Source: Trichomonas vaginalis G3
Taxonomy: Eukaryota > Parabasalia > Trichomonadida > Trichomonadidae
Assembly (NCBI RefSeq): GCF_026262505.1
Contig: NC_067207.1
Span: 26,132,082 to 26,196,081 of the forward strand
Direction of reading: 5' to 3'
DNA: 64,000 nt
The position numbers and the translations under genes are program-made. The notes under the pieces were generated by a model that worked only from the letters and a program-made list of their open reading frames with translations, searched no databases and was not told the origin of the DNA. Of this stretch, positions 37,343-47,144 are shown piece after piece; position 1 is the first letter of the stretch, and each line of letters starts with the position of its first letter.

Positions 37343-40300
37343 TTACAAAGAGATGTCGAGATTTGATTCAACACAATTCTTTGAAACATCTTCAATTGCT
37401 CGATCAAGTGATTTTCGAATTTCATTCATATGATCAGGTGTTTCTTCTTCAATACTTTCAACGGTTCTTGGTTTCAAGTTTCTTGAAATATTTTCTTTTG
37501 AATCATCTCTTTCGGAAGTCATGTTATAATCACGAGTTAATATATCTGGAACAATAGGTTTAGAAACATCTTCAATAGATTCATCAATCGATTTAGAAAG
37601 TTGAGATAAATCATATTTAGGAGCATTAGAATTCCTTGGTTTTGGTGCTAAATTGTTTTCTGATTTTGGAGGTTCAACTGATTTCTTGGATGGTTTTTCT
37701 TTTGTTGCTTTATCTTTGTGATGATGAGAATGATGCTTTTCTGTTGATTTATCTTTAAGATTGTGGATCATTTCATTGATGCCTTCTTGTGTTTGGTTGA
37801 TAGCTGATAACGAACTTGTACAAATAATTTGATCAAACTCGTTTTCGATGAAATCATAAAGTTGTTCAAGAACTTTAGCTCGATCCATTCCTGGTGGTTC
37901 GAAACCTGGTCGTGAAACATCACGGAAGAATTTGTCAATAGAATATGCTTGTTTGAGAGGTGATTCTGGAACTTCTGTTCCTGAAGATGCAATGTAATCA
38001 TCAATTAAATCATTGATTGCTGTGACTTCGCTCTGGATGAATGTTTGTAACAAATCATGTAAAACATGATCAAATGAGACATTTAATTCGGTCAATTTAA
38101 TTGATTTTGATCTAGGAGATCCTTGTGGAGAAATTGGTTTATTTTCCTTCTTTGGAGGTTTGACTTCATTATGAGGAACCGCAGCGTATGCAATTGATGT
38201 CTTGAATGCATTGTCCAAAAGTTTTGAGATGTCTGGAATGACATTGATTTCTTCTTCTTTTGGTTTCAATGCGAAAACAATTGATTTAGAAAGTGATTCA
38301 TCAAACAACTTAGAATATTCTGGAATGACATCGATTTCCTCTGGTTTTTCTTCGAGTTTGGTTTCGATTAATGATTTACAAACATCATCAAACATCTTTT
38401 GACTAATTTCTGTTTCATCAATTTCTGATGATTCAGATGATTCTTCTTTATCTTCAAATTCTTCATTCTCTTCTTCTTCAGGTGTTTCTTCAACAACAGT
38501 ATCGAGTTCTTTGCATCTTTCAAGTGAATATTGAATAGATTTAGACAAAGTATTGTCAAGAAGTTGACTGATTTCTTTGGAAACATCAAGTGGAGTTTCT
38601 TTCTTTTCTTGTTCAGGTTCTCCATTAAAACAAAACTCAATTTCGAATAACTTACAAACTGATTCTTGAACAAATTCTTCAATTGTTTTATCAAAGTCAA
38701 TTTCAACTTCTGGTTCTTTAACTTCTTCTTTAGCTGGTTTTTCTTCTTTTTCTTCATCGATGATAGAACAGTATTCACGAGAAATGGCTGATTGAACTGA
38801 TTGCGAAACAACATCTTCGATAGCTTTATCGAATTCGTAATCTGGTTTCTCTTCTTCGGCTTTAGTGTTGTTTTCTTGTGGAATTTCTTCAGGTTTCTTC
38901 TCGGAAACAGGTTTTTCTGATTTGTGGTGATGAGTTTTCTCTTTCTTTGGTTTGATTGTGTAATACATATCATACAATGAATCAATTTGTCTATGACATA
39001 TTTCAGAACTAGTACAAACAACTGTTTCATCAATAGAATTCATGATGAATGGAACAACTTCTTTATTAACACTAAATTCTTCTTTTTCTTCTGGTTTTTC
39101 TTCAACTGGCTTTTCTTGATAATCTGGAATTTGATAGAATAATTCGGAGATGGATTCAAAGTTCTTAATAACAGCGTTTTCAGATGATTTCTTGATTTCT
39201 TCATCGAAATCTTTGAATAAATCATATCCTTCTGCTTTTTCTTCTTTCTGTTCTGGGATTAGTTCTGAAAGTGAAGAAATAGCTTCAAATGTTGATTTAA
39301 TAGCGGATTTCTCGACTTCTTCAATAGCATTTTGGAGATCCTTTTCAATATCAATTCCTTTATCTCCTTGCTCTTCTTCTTTGACTTCTTCACTTGGAAT
39401 AATTTCGATTTCTTTAACTTTTTCTGTAGCGAAATTAACTGATTTAACAAGAGCATCATCAAACAATTTATCGAAGTCATTGTTTGTGAATTCAATCTTC
39501 TTTTCTTCAGTGACTTGCTGTTCTTCGCCGAAATCAATGTCTCGAGATCGTTGAACAGATTCAACATTCGGAGCTTCTTCCTCTTCTTCAATTTCTTCTT
39601 TAGTTTCGTTTTCGCCAAATTCGATATCAATTTTAAGTGCCTTTTCAATTGATTTAGACAAACAAGAATCAAGCAAACCTACGAAATCATTTGGTTCAAA
39701 TGAAATTGTTTCTCCTTTAGCTTTAGATTTATCTTCATCTTCAAATGAAGGGAATTCGATTTCAAAGTGTTTTTGAACTGAATTTTGTGATGTTTCTGCA
39801 ACAACCTTATCAAGACTTTCTTTGATTTCATCAATATTGATTTCTTCTTCTTTATGTGGTGCTTTAGCTTTGGATGATCTTCTACTTGCATGTGTTGACT
39901 TTTCTTTCTTGGGTTTGTAATCTAATACATCAATAGAATTGAATATTTCTTCAACTGATCCTGCTGCAATTTGTGTGATAATTTCGTTGAACAAATTGCT
40001 GAAATATGTCTTCTTAGGATCAACTAATGGTTGTTGATCTTCTTGTTTAGCAATTGTATCTGGTAATGATCTAGATAATTGTTCAATTGCTTCTTCATTT
40101 GTTTCGATGCATTTATTAACAACAGATGAAATAACTGAATCGAAATCTTCTTCGATTTCGAAGTTATTTGGTGGTTGTTGTTCTGATTCAACTCTTTCGA
40201 ATGGTAATGGCTGTTCCAAACCATCTGATAAAGCACCCAATGCTTTATGATTACGAAGAACAAGTTTAATAACACAAATTGCAACTTGTTTGTCCAAACT

Positions 40301-43300
40301 CTTTTCAAGTTCTTCCAATGAAATCTTTTCTTCTTCTCTCTGTTCTTCTTTCTCTTCTGGTTTCAATGCAAAAGTAATTGATGTCTTGAATGCTTCGTCC
40401 AAATCTCTTGAAATAGGAGAAATATCGATTTCTTCTTCGAATTTCTTGGTTGTGAATTCTTTATAAACATCAGCAAACATGGAATCAATGATTTCGTCAT
40501 TTTCTTCTTCTTCAGGTTCTTGATCATTAGAAATTTGTTTCAATGCGAAAGTAACAGCATTTTCATGTGCTTCGTCGATCAAATCCTTGAAATCATCTCT
40601 GTAGTTTTCTTCTTGTTTCTCTTCAAGTTTACTTAAGATTTCTTTAGAAAGTTGGTCAAACATTCTCTTTGAAATATCATTGGCTTCTTCATCGTATTCT
40701 TCTTCATCTTTATCATTTTCTGTTTGTTTGATTGCATATGAAACAGATTCATAAAATGCTTCATCCAAATCATCAGAAATAACTGATAAAATGTCAATTC
40801 CTTCGTCAACTCTCAGCTCTGGCAAAACAAAGTGTTCGAAAACATTATTAACAACATCTTCAATTACACCTTCAAGAGGAAGATCTTTCATCATGATGTC
40901 TCTCTCTGGAAGAGGTTCATTGAATGTGATATATTTAAGTGATTCAACATCAATATTGAAATTAAGTTGTAATTCATCACTTTCGATGCAATTCTCATTG
41001 AAATCTTTAATAGGAATAGAAATCTTAGAAATATTTTCAAGCTTTGATGTGAAATCATTGATGCAAACAAATTTATCCAAAATGTCAAGAGGAATACTGA
41101 ATGAACATAATAATGTGTCTTGATTAACAATGCAGAATCGATATAGATTTGATAAATTAATATTAAATGGAACAACTGGAAAATCAACTAAATAAGACTT
41201 TGATAATTCTTTGATTTCGTTTTGATTTTGAGGGATTTCAATTTTTGTCACATTTTGCAAATTATTATCAAATAATTTCAGTTTTTCAAAGTTGAAATCG
41301 AAATCAAATGGAATGTTGATGTTTTCTGGAACAGAAATTGAACAAATATTAATAAGTGATGTGAATAATTTTGTAAAATCAATGTTGATATTTTGGTTAC
41401 AAAACTGTGGTGAAACAACTTTAGAAATTTGTTCTTCTTCACTTGGAATTTCTTCTCTAATATAAGAATTAAGAGAAGAAATATTTGTTTTCATGACATT
41501 TTGTAAATCAAAATTAACATCAATTGCTACATTATTTGGATCTTTTTGTTTCTCATTTAATATTGCCTGTATTAAGTAATCAAGTGATCCTATTGTTTGA
41601 AGATTATCTAATGGTTTTTCAATATCAGATTTTTCGAAATTAGAAAAGTCACTTTTTGGTTGAAATTTGACATCATATTTTGTTTCAATTATTTCTGGAG
41701 GAGCAAAGTTCTTGATTAACTTATAATAAGGAACTAATAAGAATGGCCAATCAACAGAAAATTCCTTTGATATTAATTTGTCAACACCCATTATATCAAG
41801 AGATAAATTATCATTAGATGTCAAATAATAAAAAGCATTCTTTTCATGGTAAATATCATCAAAATCAAAATTAATGTCATAATGAGGAATATCTTCTTTT
41901 TGTTTTAATTCTTCGATTTGTTTGATGTTTTCTATTGGTTTGACATCAAACTTAAATGTATCTGAAGAAATGACTTTAAGAATCTCATTTTCTAACCTAT
42001 TTTCATCAATTTCAACATTCATATCTATTAAATCACCAACTTCTGTCACGTTTTCTATCGGTTCTACTTTAGAAAATTCAAGGAAATCGTAAACCAAATC
42101 CAAATCAAGATAATTAGTCACAGCGGATTCAATTGTCTTATCATAAACAATTATTGGCTCTTTTTCTAATCTCAAAATATAATCATTTGTTTCTTTTGTC
42201 ATTTGTGAAGCTTCTTTTACGTAAATCTCAAGATCAAACTTCTCTCTGACCAAATCTGCCAATTCATTTTCGTCAATTGTTTGTTCGAGATCTTCTGACT
42301 TCGAGAAACATGGAATACATTGTAATTTCCTTGAAACAGGAGTATTAAACAATGGAACAATCTGTGTAAAGTCAATATCATCAACAACATCTTCGACATC
42401 TTCAACATTATACTCAAAATCAATTTTCCCAAAAGTGTCAAGTAATTTGTCACTTTTTGTAAATTGTAAACTATGAAGATCGAAAACTTTTGAGAGATCG
42501 AAAATATCGTTTTTGTCGTATGAATTTAATTGGTCGATTTCTGAAACTTTCCTCAAATTCGACATTAAATTCAATTTTTCCGATTTTTCGACAAAATTGT
42601 TTTCGAATTTTTGAGAAGAATAAGCAGCTTCTTCTGCAATTTCTTCTATGAAATCTTCTGATACTTTTGGCTTTTCTACCAACTCCAAACCATCAAAACT
42701 CAAAGAGTTTTTATTGACATTTTCTGACAAAACGGTTAACGGTTTTTCATCTGGAAAATTGACGTTGTAAACCAAATAATTTGCGAATTTGAGATTTTGT
42801 TCATTTTTGGATGAAATGAAACAAGATTCAGGTGAAATGTCAAATAAATGTGGCATTCTATCGTCGATATATTTGGTCGGATTGAAATCCTTGATTTGGA
42901 TGATGTCAACGGCATTTTGAGCTGCAGAAGCAACTTTCTTTTCGATGGCGGTTTCTTTGAAAAAGTCCATCAAATCCAATGACTCGAAATGAGACAAATC
43001 TGGGACATTTTGGAAGTTTGCAACATCGTAGTTTATGCCTTGCTGCAATTTGAGAGTCATTGGAGGGAAAACAATAGAATTTCGGACCAAATTCTGTTGT
43101 TTGTTCAGCCATTTCGTGAAATACACTCTAATTAAGTTGTGTTTTCGCTCTATTCTGTCTGATTGCTCTCTCCAGAAGTCTTGGATAGTCCTTGCAGCGT
43201 TGTTTTGGGTTGTTTCTTCATATAATTTCATGAAATTCTCAAAGATTGACTGCAATTGATTGGTTGTGAAGGTTCTTGGGATCTGCTTATCACGCCAATA

Positions 43301-44332
43301 GTAGAAGCAACTCTTAACAAGCTCTTCTTTTCTTTGATCTGCATACTTATTATCTAATTTTTCTTTTTCAGCGTTGCAGGCTGCAATTGATGAAGCTCTT
43401 AAGACTCCTGCAGCAAGTTTAGAGAATTTGTCTGCTAAGTCAAGTCTGTTCTTTGCTTGTTTTAGTGAATTTGAATGAGCGAGTGCAATTGTTTCACGAA
43501 TTAAGCCTTTCCATAAGCGCTTATTAACAAATCTCGAGTGCTCTGCAATAATTGTGTCCTTCTGCTTCTTGTAAAGATAATCAACAGCCATATTATAGAA
43601 CATATTCGATAACTTGAGTCTGTTATATTCAGTTGTAAGATCATCAATAAGCTGTTTGTGAGCAATACGATTTGCAAAATCAATCCACTTCTCATTTCTT
43701 GTTCTTCTGTTGACAATTTGGTTGAAAACTTCCATTTGAACGAAATGGTTGTAAGCATCGCATAATGACATCCATTTCGTCCTTCTGGCTTGTCTGACAG
43801 TGCGACGTTTCTGTAATGCAGCCTTCCAATCTTCGAATGAATTTTTAAGTAATTTTTCATTTGCGTTTTCGTTTGCAGCATCGATGAGTTTGTCGTTTCT
43901 ATCATTTCTGAGTAAGGCATTAGCAAATTTATTCCATTTTTCAGCACGTTCTTCCCTTCTTTCTTGTTGAATTTCTGGAATTCCAAACTCAATTTGCGTT
44001 TTGATATCTTGAATGATTGCTTCTCGTATCATTACTTTCCATTTCATTCTGTATCTCCAGAAATATGTTGCTTTCCGAAGTCTTGATTCAAATATTGTAT
44101 CATAAGCCCGAGATAATTCAGCAAGACGTCTTGTATTTTGAATATTATACTGTGTAGTTATCATTCTTGCAAATTTTATCCACACTGTGCGAAATAATAC
44201 TCTGTTACCTGTATCATAAAAGGTATTTGCCGCATTTGTGATGTTGAAGACTTGATACTTAGTTTCGGCAAGGAGTTTGCAAAGGGTATCCTGCTGCCGC
44301 TTTTTTCCAGCTTTCCTCGCTGAGGGCAACAT
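37343..44332 (-). CDS. Giant W-motif (Sfi1-like) and acidic-repeat protein
   Basis: 2329 residues from MLPSARKAGKKRQQDT (44332); an upstream in-frame ATG (44506) would add 58 hydrophobic/AT-driven residues and is less likely. Residues about 1-460 are basic helices with spaced W/F pairs (VWIKFARM, FWRYRMKWK, EKWNKFANAL, FEDWKAALQ, KWIDFANRI, FYYWRDKQ, FTKWLNKQ), resembling Sfi1 centrin-binding repeats. The rest is very acidic, with about 20 copies of a helical motif of the form (F/L)DxA(F/L)xxSIxxAL (e.g. DLDEAFKTSITFALK, KLFDESLSKSIVFALK, QLLDNTLSKSIQYSLE) separated by E/K-rich linkers. A centrosomal/basal-body or cytoskeletal scaffold is plausible by analogy; not proven. Confidence 0.7.
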   Translation of the reverse strand: MLPSARKAGKKRQQDTLCKLLAETKYQVFNITNAANTFYDTGNRVLFRTVWIKFARMITTQYNIQNTRRLAELSRAYDTIFESRLRKATYFWRYRMKWKVMIREAIIQDIKTQIEFGIPEIQQERREERAEKWNKFANALLRNDRNDKLIDAANENANEKLLKNSFEDWKAALQKRRTVRQARRTKWMSLCDAYNHFVQMEVFNQIVNRRTRNEKWIDFANRIAHKQLIDDLTTEYNRLKLSNMFYNMAVDYLYKKQKDTIIAEHSRFVNKRLWKGLIRETIALAHSNSLKQAKNRLDLADKFSKLAAGVLRASSIAACNAEKEKLDNKYADQRKEELVKSCFYYWRDKQIPRTFTTNQLQSIFENFMKLYEETTQNNAARTIQDFWREQSDRIERKHNLIRVYFTKWLNKQQNLVRNSIVFPPMTLKLQQGINYDVANFQNVPDLSHFESLDLMDFFKETAIEKKVASAAQNAVDIIQIKDFNPTKYIDDRMPHLFDISPESCFISSKNEQNLKFANYLVYNVNFPDEKPLTVLSENVNKNSLSFDGLELVEKPKVSEDFIEEIAEEAAYSSQKFENNFVEKSEKLNLMSNLRKVSEIDQLNSYDKNDIFDLSKVFDLHSLQFTKSDKLLDTFGKIDFEYNVEDVEDVVDDIDFTQIVPLFNTPVSRKLQCIPCFSKSEDLEQTIDENELADLVREKFDLEIYVKEASQMTKETNDYILRLEKEPIIVYDKTIESAVTNYLDLDLVYDFLEFSKVEPIENVTEVGDLIDMNVEIDENRLENEILKVISSDTFKFDVKPIENIKQIEELKQKEDIPHYDINFDFDDIYHEKNAFYYLTSNDNLSLDIMGVDKLISKEFSVDWPFLLVPYYKLIKNFAPPEIIETKYDVKFQPKSDFSNFEKSDIEKPLDNLQTIGSLDYLIQAILNEKQKDPNNVAIDVNFDLQNVMKTNISSLNSYIREEIPSEEEQISKVVSPQFCNQNINIDFTKLFTSLINICSISVPENINIPFDFDFNFEKLKLFDNNLQNVTKIEIPQNQNEIKELSKSYLVDFPVVPFNINLSNLYRFCIVNQDTLLCSFSIPLDILDKFVCINDFTSKLENISKISIPIKDFNENCIESDELQLNFNIDVESLKYITFNEPLPERDIMMKDLPLEGVIEDVVNNVFEHFVLPELRVDEGIDILSVISDDLDEAFYESVSYAIKQTENDKDEEEYDEEANDISKRMFDQLSKEILSKLEEKQEENYRDDFKDLIDEAHENAVTFALKQISNDQEPEEEENDEIIDSMFADVYKEFTTKKFEEEIDISPISRDLDEAFKTSITFALKPEEKEEQREEEKISLEELEKSLDKQVAICVIKLVLRNHKALGALSDGLEQPLPFERVESEQQPPNNFEIEEDFDSVISSVVNKCIETNEEAIEQLSRSLPDTIAKQEDQQPLVDPKKTYFSNLFNEIITQIAAGSVEEIFNSIDVLDYKPKKEKSTHASRRSSKAKAPHKEEEINIDEIKESLDKVVAETSQNSVQKHFEIEFPSFEDEDKSKAKGETISFEPNDFVGLLDSCLSKSIEKALKIDIEFGENETKEEIEEEEEAPNVESVQRSRDIDFGEEQQVTEEKKIEFTNNDFDKLFDDALVKSVNFATEKVKEIEIIPSEEVKEEEQGDKGIDIEKDLQNAIEEVEKSAIKSTFEAISSLSELIPEQKEEKAEGYDLFKDFDEEIKKSSENAVIKNFESISELFYQIPDYQEKPVEEKPEEKEEFSVNKEVVPFIMNSIDETVVCTSSEICHRQIDSLYDMYYTIKPKKEKTHHHKSEKPVSEKKPEEIPQENNTKAEEEKPDYEFDKAIEDVVSQSVQSAISREYCSIIDEEKEEKPAKEEVKEPEVEIDFDKTIEEFVQESVCKLFEIEFCFNGEPEQEKKETPLDVSKEISQLLDNTLSKSIQYSLERCKELDTVVEETPEEEENEEFEDKEESSESSEIDETEISQKMFDDVCKSLIETKLEEKPEEIDVIPEYSKLFDESLSKSIVFALKPKEEEINVIPDISKLLDNAFKTSIAYAAVPHNEVKPPKKENKPISPQGSPRSKSIKLTELNVSFDHVLHDLLQTFIQSEVTAINDLIDDYIASSGTEVPESPLKQAYSIDKFFRDVSRPGFEPPGMDRAKVLEQLYDFIENEFDQIICTSSLSAINQTQEGINEMIHNLKDKSTEKHHSHHHKDKATKEKPSKKSVEPPKSENNLAPKPRNSNAPKYDLSQLSKSIDESIEDVSKPIVPDILTRDYNMTSERDDSKENISRNLKPRTVESIEEETPDHMNEIRKSLDRAIEDVSKNCVESNLDISL

Positions 44333-44506
44333 TTGACTCCTTTTGTGATCGTTTATTTTTTTATAAATTACATTCATGATAATAAATTCATAATGAGCAA
44401 ATTGAATATGACGTATGTGTGTTCTAATTAAGCTATTTATTTTAAAATCTTGAAGAAAGTCGCAAATTATCCAATAATAATTTATAATTTGAAAATCCAG
44501 GGACAA

Positions 44507-44854
44507 TCAGAATAAAATTTAGTTTCTTTTTCTTTTCATAAATGAATGAACTTAATAAGACATTAAAAAATGATATTCAAAGATATTTTTTAGAATTTTC
44601 TTATTATCATTGAATAAAGAGAACTTGGTTAAGGGTCTCATTTGGAGAAATGACGACTGGGATCTCCAATTTCCAAAATATGAATTTCTCACATTGTGGT
44701 ATGTAAATTAATGTAAAACAATGGCCTACTTTTTGCATATATTATCCTTCCCCCTTGTTTCTTATCAAAATATGAGATTTTAACTATTTTGTGCCTTACT
44801 CTCATCGCATTTGCAAAGGGTATCGGTTGGGAGAGTAAAATCTATGAAATATTG
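44507..44854. other. Host DNA left of Mav2
   Basis: No gene recognised; ends with ATCTATGAAATATTG before the poly-A tip of Mav2. Confidence 0.5.
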
Positions 44855-45541
44855 AAAAAAAAAAAAAAAAAAAAAAGGTAGTGGGGCTTCCAGGCACTTC
44901 GTGCCTTCTAGCCCTGTTGATGTTTAGTATAAATGAAGTTTTTTGAAGGGCTTCCAGGCGCGTTGCGCCCTCTAGCCCTGTTGATGTTTAGTATAAATGA
45001 AGTTTTTATTCGGAAAACCTTCTTCTGGGTCGAAAACATTATATAATGTGTCACTTTTCACAAATTATATATGTTTTCATGTTTTGTCAAGACTTCTTCG
45101 TAAATGTTTTGTCAAGACTTCTTCGTAAAATCAGACAAAAATATATTTTAGGTGAAGAGGTGAGATCTCACCTGTTTTCTCACCTGTTTTCTACCCTCTT
45201 GAATTTTCATGATTTCATCGTAAATGTTTTGTCAAGACTTCTTCGTAAATGTTTTGTCAAGACTTCTTCGTAAAATCAGACAAAAATATATTTTAGGTGA
45301 AGAGGTGAGATCTCACCTGTTTTTTCACCTGTTTTCTCACCCTCTTGAATTTTCATGATTTCATCGTAAATGTTTTGTCAAGACTTCTTCTTCGTAATGA
45401 GTGTAAAGGACCCAAAAATATAATTTAGGGTAGAAGGTTAGATCTAACCTCTTTTCTAACCTCTTTTCTACCCTCTTGAATTTTCATGATTTCTTCGTAA
45501 ATGTTTTGTCACTTTTCTGTCACTTTTCAGGGAAAAACATT
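44855..45541 (+). repeat. Left terminal region of Mav2
   Basis: 22 A residues, then two tandem terminal units (44877-44940 and 44941-45007) with hairpins GGCAC/GTGCC and GGCGC/GCGCC. Next come ACTTCTTCGTAAATGTTTTGTCAAG-type 25-bp units split here as ACTTCTTCGTAA plus ATGTTTTGTCAAG (about 45085-45260, 45360-45390), two CTCACC palindrome blocks (45150-45210, 45295-45350) and one CTAACC block (45420-45475). Repeat length cannot be fixed without the right end. Confidence 0.75.
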
Positions 45542-45558
45542 TTTATTATTATATATAA
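45509..45558 (+). promoter_or_regulatory. Methyltransferase upstream region with two TCACTTTT motifs
   Basis: TCACTTTTCTGTCACTTTTC then GGGAAAAACATTTTTATTAT before the ATG at 45559. Duplicated relative to Mav1, where a single copy is present. Confidence 0.45.
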
Positions 45559-46377
45559 ATGAATTTTACAAAACCACCGTTACCGTTCTTTGGAAATAAG
45601 AGTAAATGTAAAGATATTATATTGAGAGAACTTAAGAAACTACCGAATGGTCTAACATTTGTAGATTTGTTCGGTGGAAGTTTCTATATATCCCATTTAT
45701 GTCATATAATATTCCCAGACTCAAAGATTATATGCAATGACTTCGACAACTATATGGACCGTCTCAAACATATACCAGACACAAACAATATATTGAAAGA
45801 GTTAAAAGAAAAGATACCTATAGGTAAGATGGAACGTATACCATTAGATAACAAAAATATTGTGAGAGAGGTTTTGAAAAAAGCAGAATATATAGACTGG
45901 GATAGTATATCTGCTAGACTATTATATAGTGGTTCTATAAGAGTTCATGACATTGAAACACTTATGTCAAAAGTTTTATATCTTAACTATACAAATGTTT
46001 TCAAAGAGGACATAGAAAAATATATTGAGGGTATAGAGTTTGTGAGATGTCATTGGACAGATTTGTATGAAAAATATAAAGACAAGGAAAATGTTTTCTT
46101 TATAGTGGACCCGCCGTTCTATAACACATGGGATTTTCAATACCAAGTAGACTGGACTTTGAGAGACTCTTTAGAAACTTTAGACGTTATACATAACCAT
46201 CCATGCTTTTACTTTACATCCGATAAAAGTGGTTTGGAAACCGTTATGAGATGGTTAGAGGACATACATGACTATGAGTTTATATATGACAAGATAGAAT
46301 ATGAGAGAGGTCCTATAAACTGGAGAAAGTGTCATAACAAAGAAATTTTATTAGTAAGTAAATGTGGTTTGAAATAG
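45559..46377 (+). CDS. Dam-like N6-adenine DNA methyltransferase (Mav2 copy)
   Basis: 272 residues, intact, the same length as the Mav1 enzyme with scattered conservative changes (e.g. DNYMDRLKHIPD, NTWDFQYQ). All motifs are present: PFFGNKSKCKD, FVDLFGGS, DPPFY. It is one of the few larger genes intact in both copies, which suggests recent insertion or selection. Its 3' end overlaps the start of the membrane peptide gene. Confidence 0.9.
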   Translation: MNFTKPPLPFFGNKSKCKDIILRELKKLPNGLTFVDLFGGSFYISHLCHIIFPDSKIICNDFDNYMDRLKHIPDTNNILKELKEKIPIGKMERIPLDNKNIVREVLKKAEYIDWDSISARLLYSGSIRVHDIETLMSKVLYLNYTNVFKEDIEKYIEGIEFVRCHWTDLYEKYKDKENVFFIVDPPFYNTWDFQYQVDWTLRDSLETLDVIHNHPCFYFTSDKSGLETVMRWLEDIHDYEFIYDKIEYERGPINWRKCHNKEILLVSKCGLK

Positions 46378-46493
46378 GACTACTTGTTTTAGGTTTTTTC
46401 CATTGTGTCATTTATTTATTTGACGTGGCAGAAAAGTACAGAGAATATGAAGATGAACCAATGCCTGCAAATGTTCAGTATATGTACTCGTAA
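46362..46493 (+). CDS. 43-residue single-span membrane protein (Mav2 copy)
   Basis: MWFEIGLLVLGFFHCVIYLF then VAEKYREYEDEPMPA; same size, same 16-base overlap with the methyltransferase and same stop as in Mav1. Most differences are silent or conservative, supporting that it is translated. Confidence 0.65.
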   Translation: MWFEIGLLVLGFFHCVIYLFDVAEKYREYEDEPMPANVQYMYS

Positions 46494-46516
46494 GAGATAT
46501 TTTTATCTAATATTAA

Positions 46517-46879
46517 ATGGACGCACAGAACTTAGCGAATGCACAGCAACCTGGACAACCAAACCCAGAGAATATTCCAAATGAAGTTAGAATACAAACT
46601 GCAATGGCAAACTATGGTCAAGTGCCAACAGATGTACAAATGCAAACTGCCATGTCAAATGACGCTGCGTTAGGTTTGCCACCATGGTATGCAAATATGA
46701 GATGGAAAGAGTTTTATACAAACCCTGAAGTGGGATATAAACAACTTTATGCAGATGACGCGAACACAGGAGTTGACCCAGAATATGTTTTCTACCAGAG
46801 GAGAAACAGAATGTATGAGCTCCAGTTAAAGAATGCTATGGAACTCAACAGGAAACGTAAGAGACTTGGCGGACATTAG
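46517..46879 (+). CDS. 120-residue conserved protein (Mav2 copy)
   Basis: Identical in amino-acid sequence to the Mav1 protein at 24117-24479, although the DNA differs at a few silent positions. Basic tail NRKRKRLGGH. Function unknown. Confidence 0.75.
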   Translation: MDAQNLANAQQPGQPNPENIPNEVRIQTAMANYGQVPTDVQMQTAMSNDAALGLPPWYANMRWKEFYTNPEVGYKQLYADDANTGVDPEYVFYQRRNRMYELQLKNAMELNRKRKRLGGH

Positions 46880-46897
46880 ATTTTTACATATAGTAAA

Positions 46898-47140
46898 ATG
46901 GGTTTCTTCAGTAGTATTGGAAACTTCTTCAGAAGAGTTGGAAGAGGTATATGGAATGGAATAAAAACCGTAGGAAGAGGAATTTGGAACGGAGTCAAAA
47001 ATATTGGTAAAAGAGTAGGTCAGTTTGTTGGTATTATACCTAAAGACCCTGAACCAGAAGAACAAGCTCCTGTTATACAACAGCCTGAACCTGCACCACA
47101 GTCTAGTTGGCAACCAAATCCAACACCTCAACCGTATTAA
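46898..47140 (+). CDS. 80-residue MG-start amphipathic protein (Mav2 copy)
   Basis: MGFFSSIGNFFRRVGRGIWN with the same GRG(I/V)WNG(V/I)K repeats and P/Q tail as in Mav1; only N-to-R and V-to-I type changes. The myristoylation pattern is retained. It ends four bases before the convergent HASFS gene. Confidence 0.75.
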   Translation: MGFFSSIGNFFRRVGRGIWNGIKTVGRGIWNGVKNIGKRVGQFVGIIPKDPEPEEQAPVIQQPEPAPQSSWQPNPTPQPY

Positions 47141-47144
47141 AAAA

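Noticed and set aside
38368-39891. K/L/N-rich alternative-frame ORFs within the giant gene
   Set aside because: Shadows of the E/S-rich acidic reading frame; their lysine/leucine bias is what a frame shift of GAA/TCT-rich codons gives.
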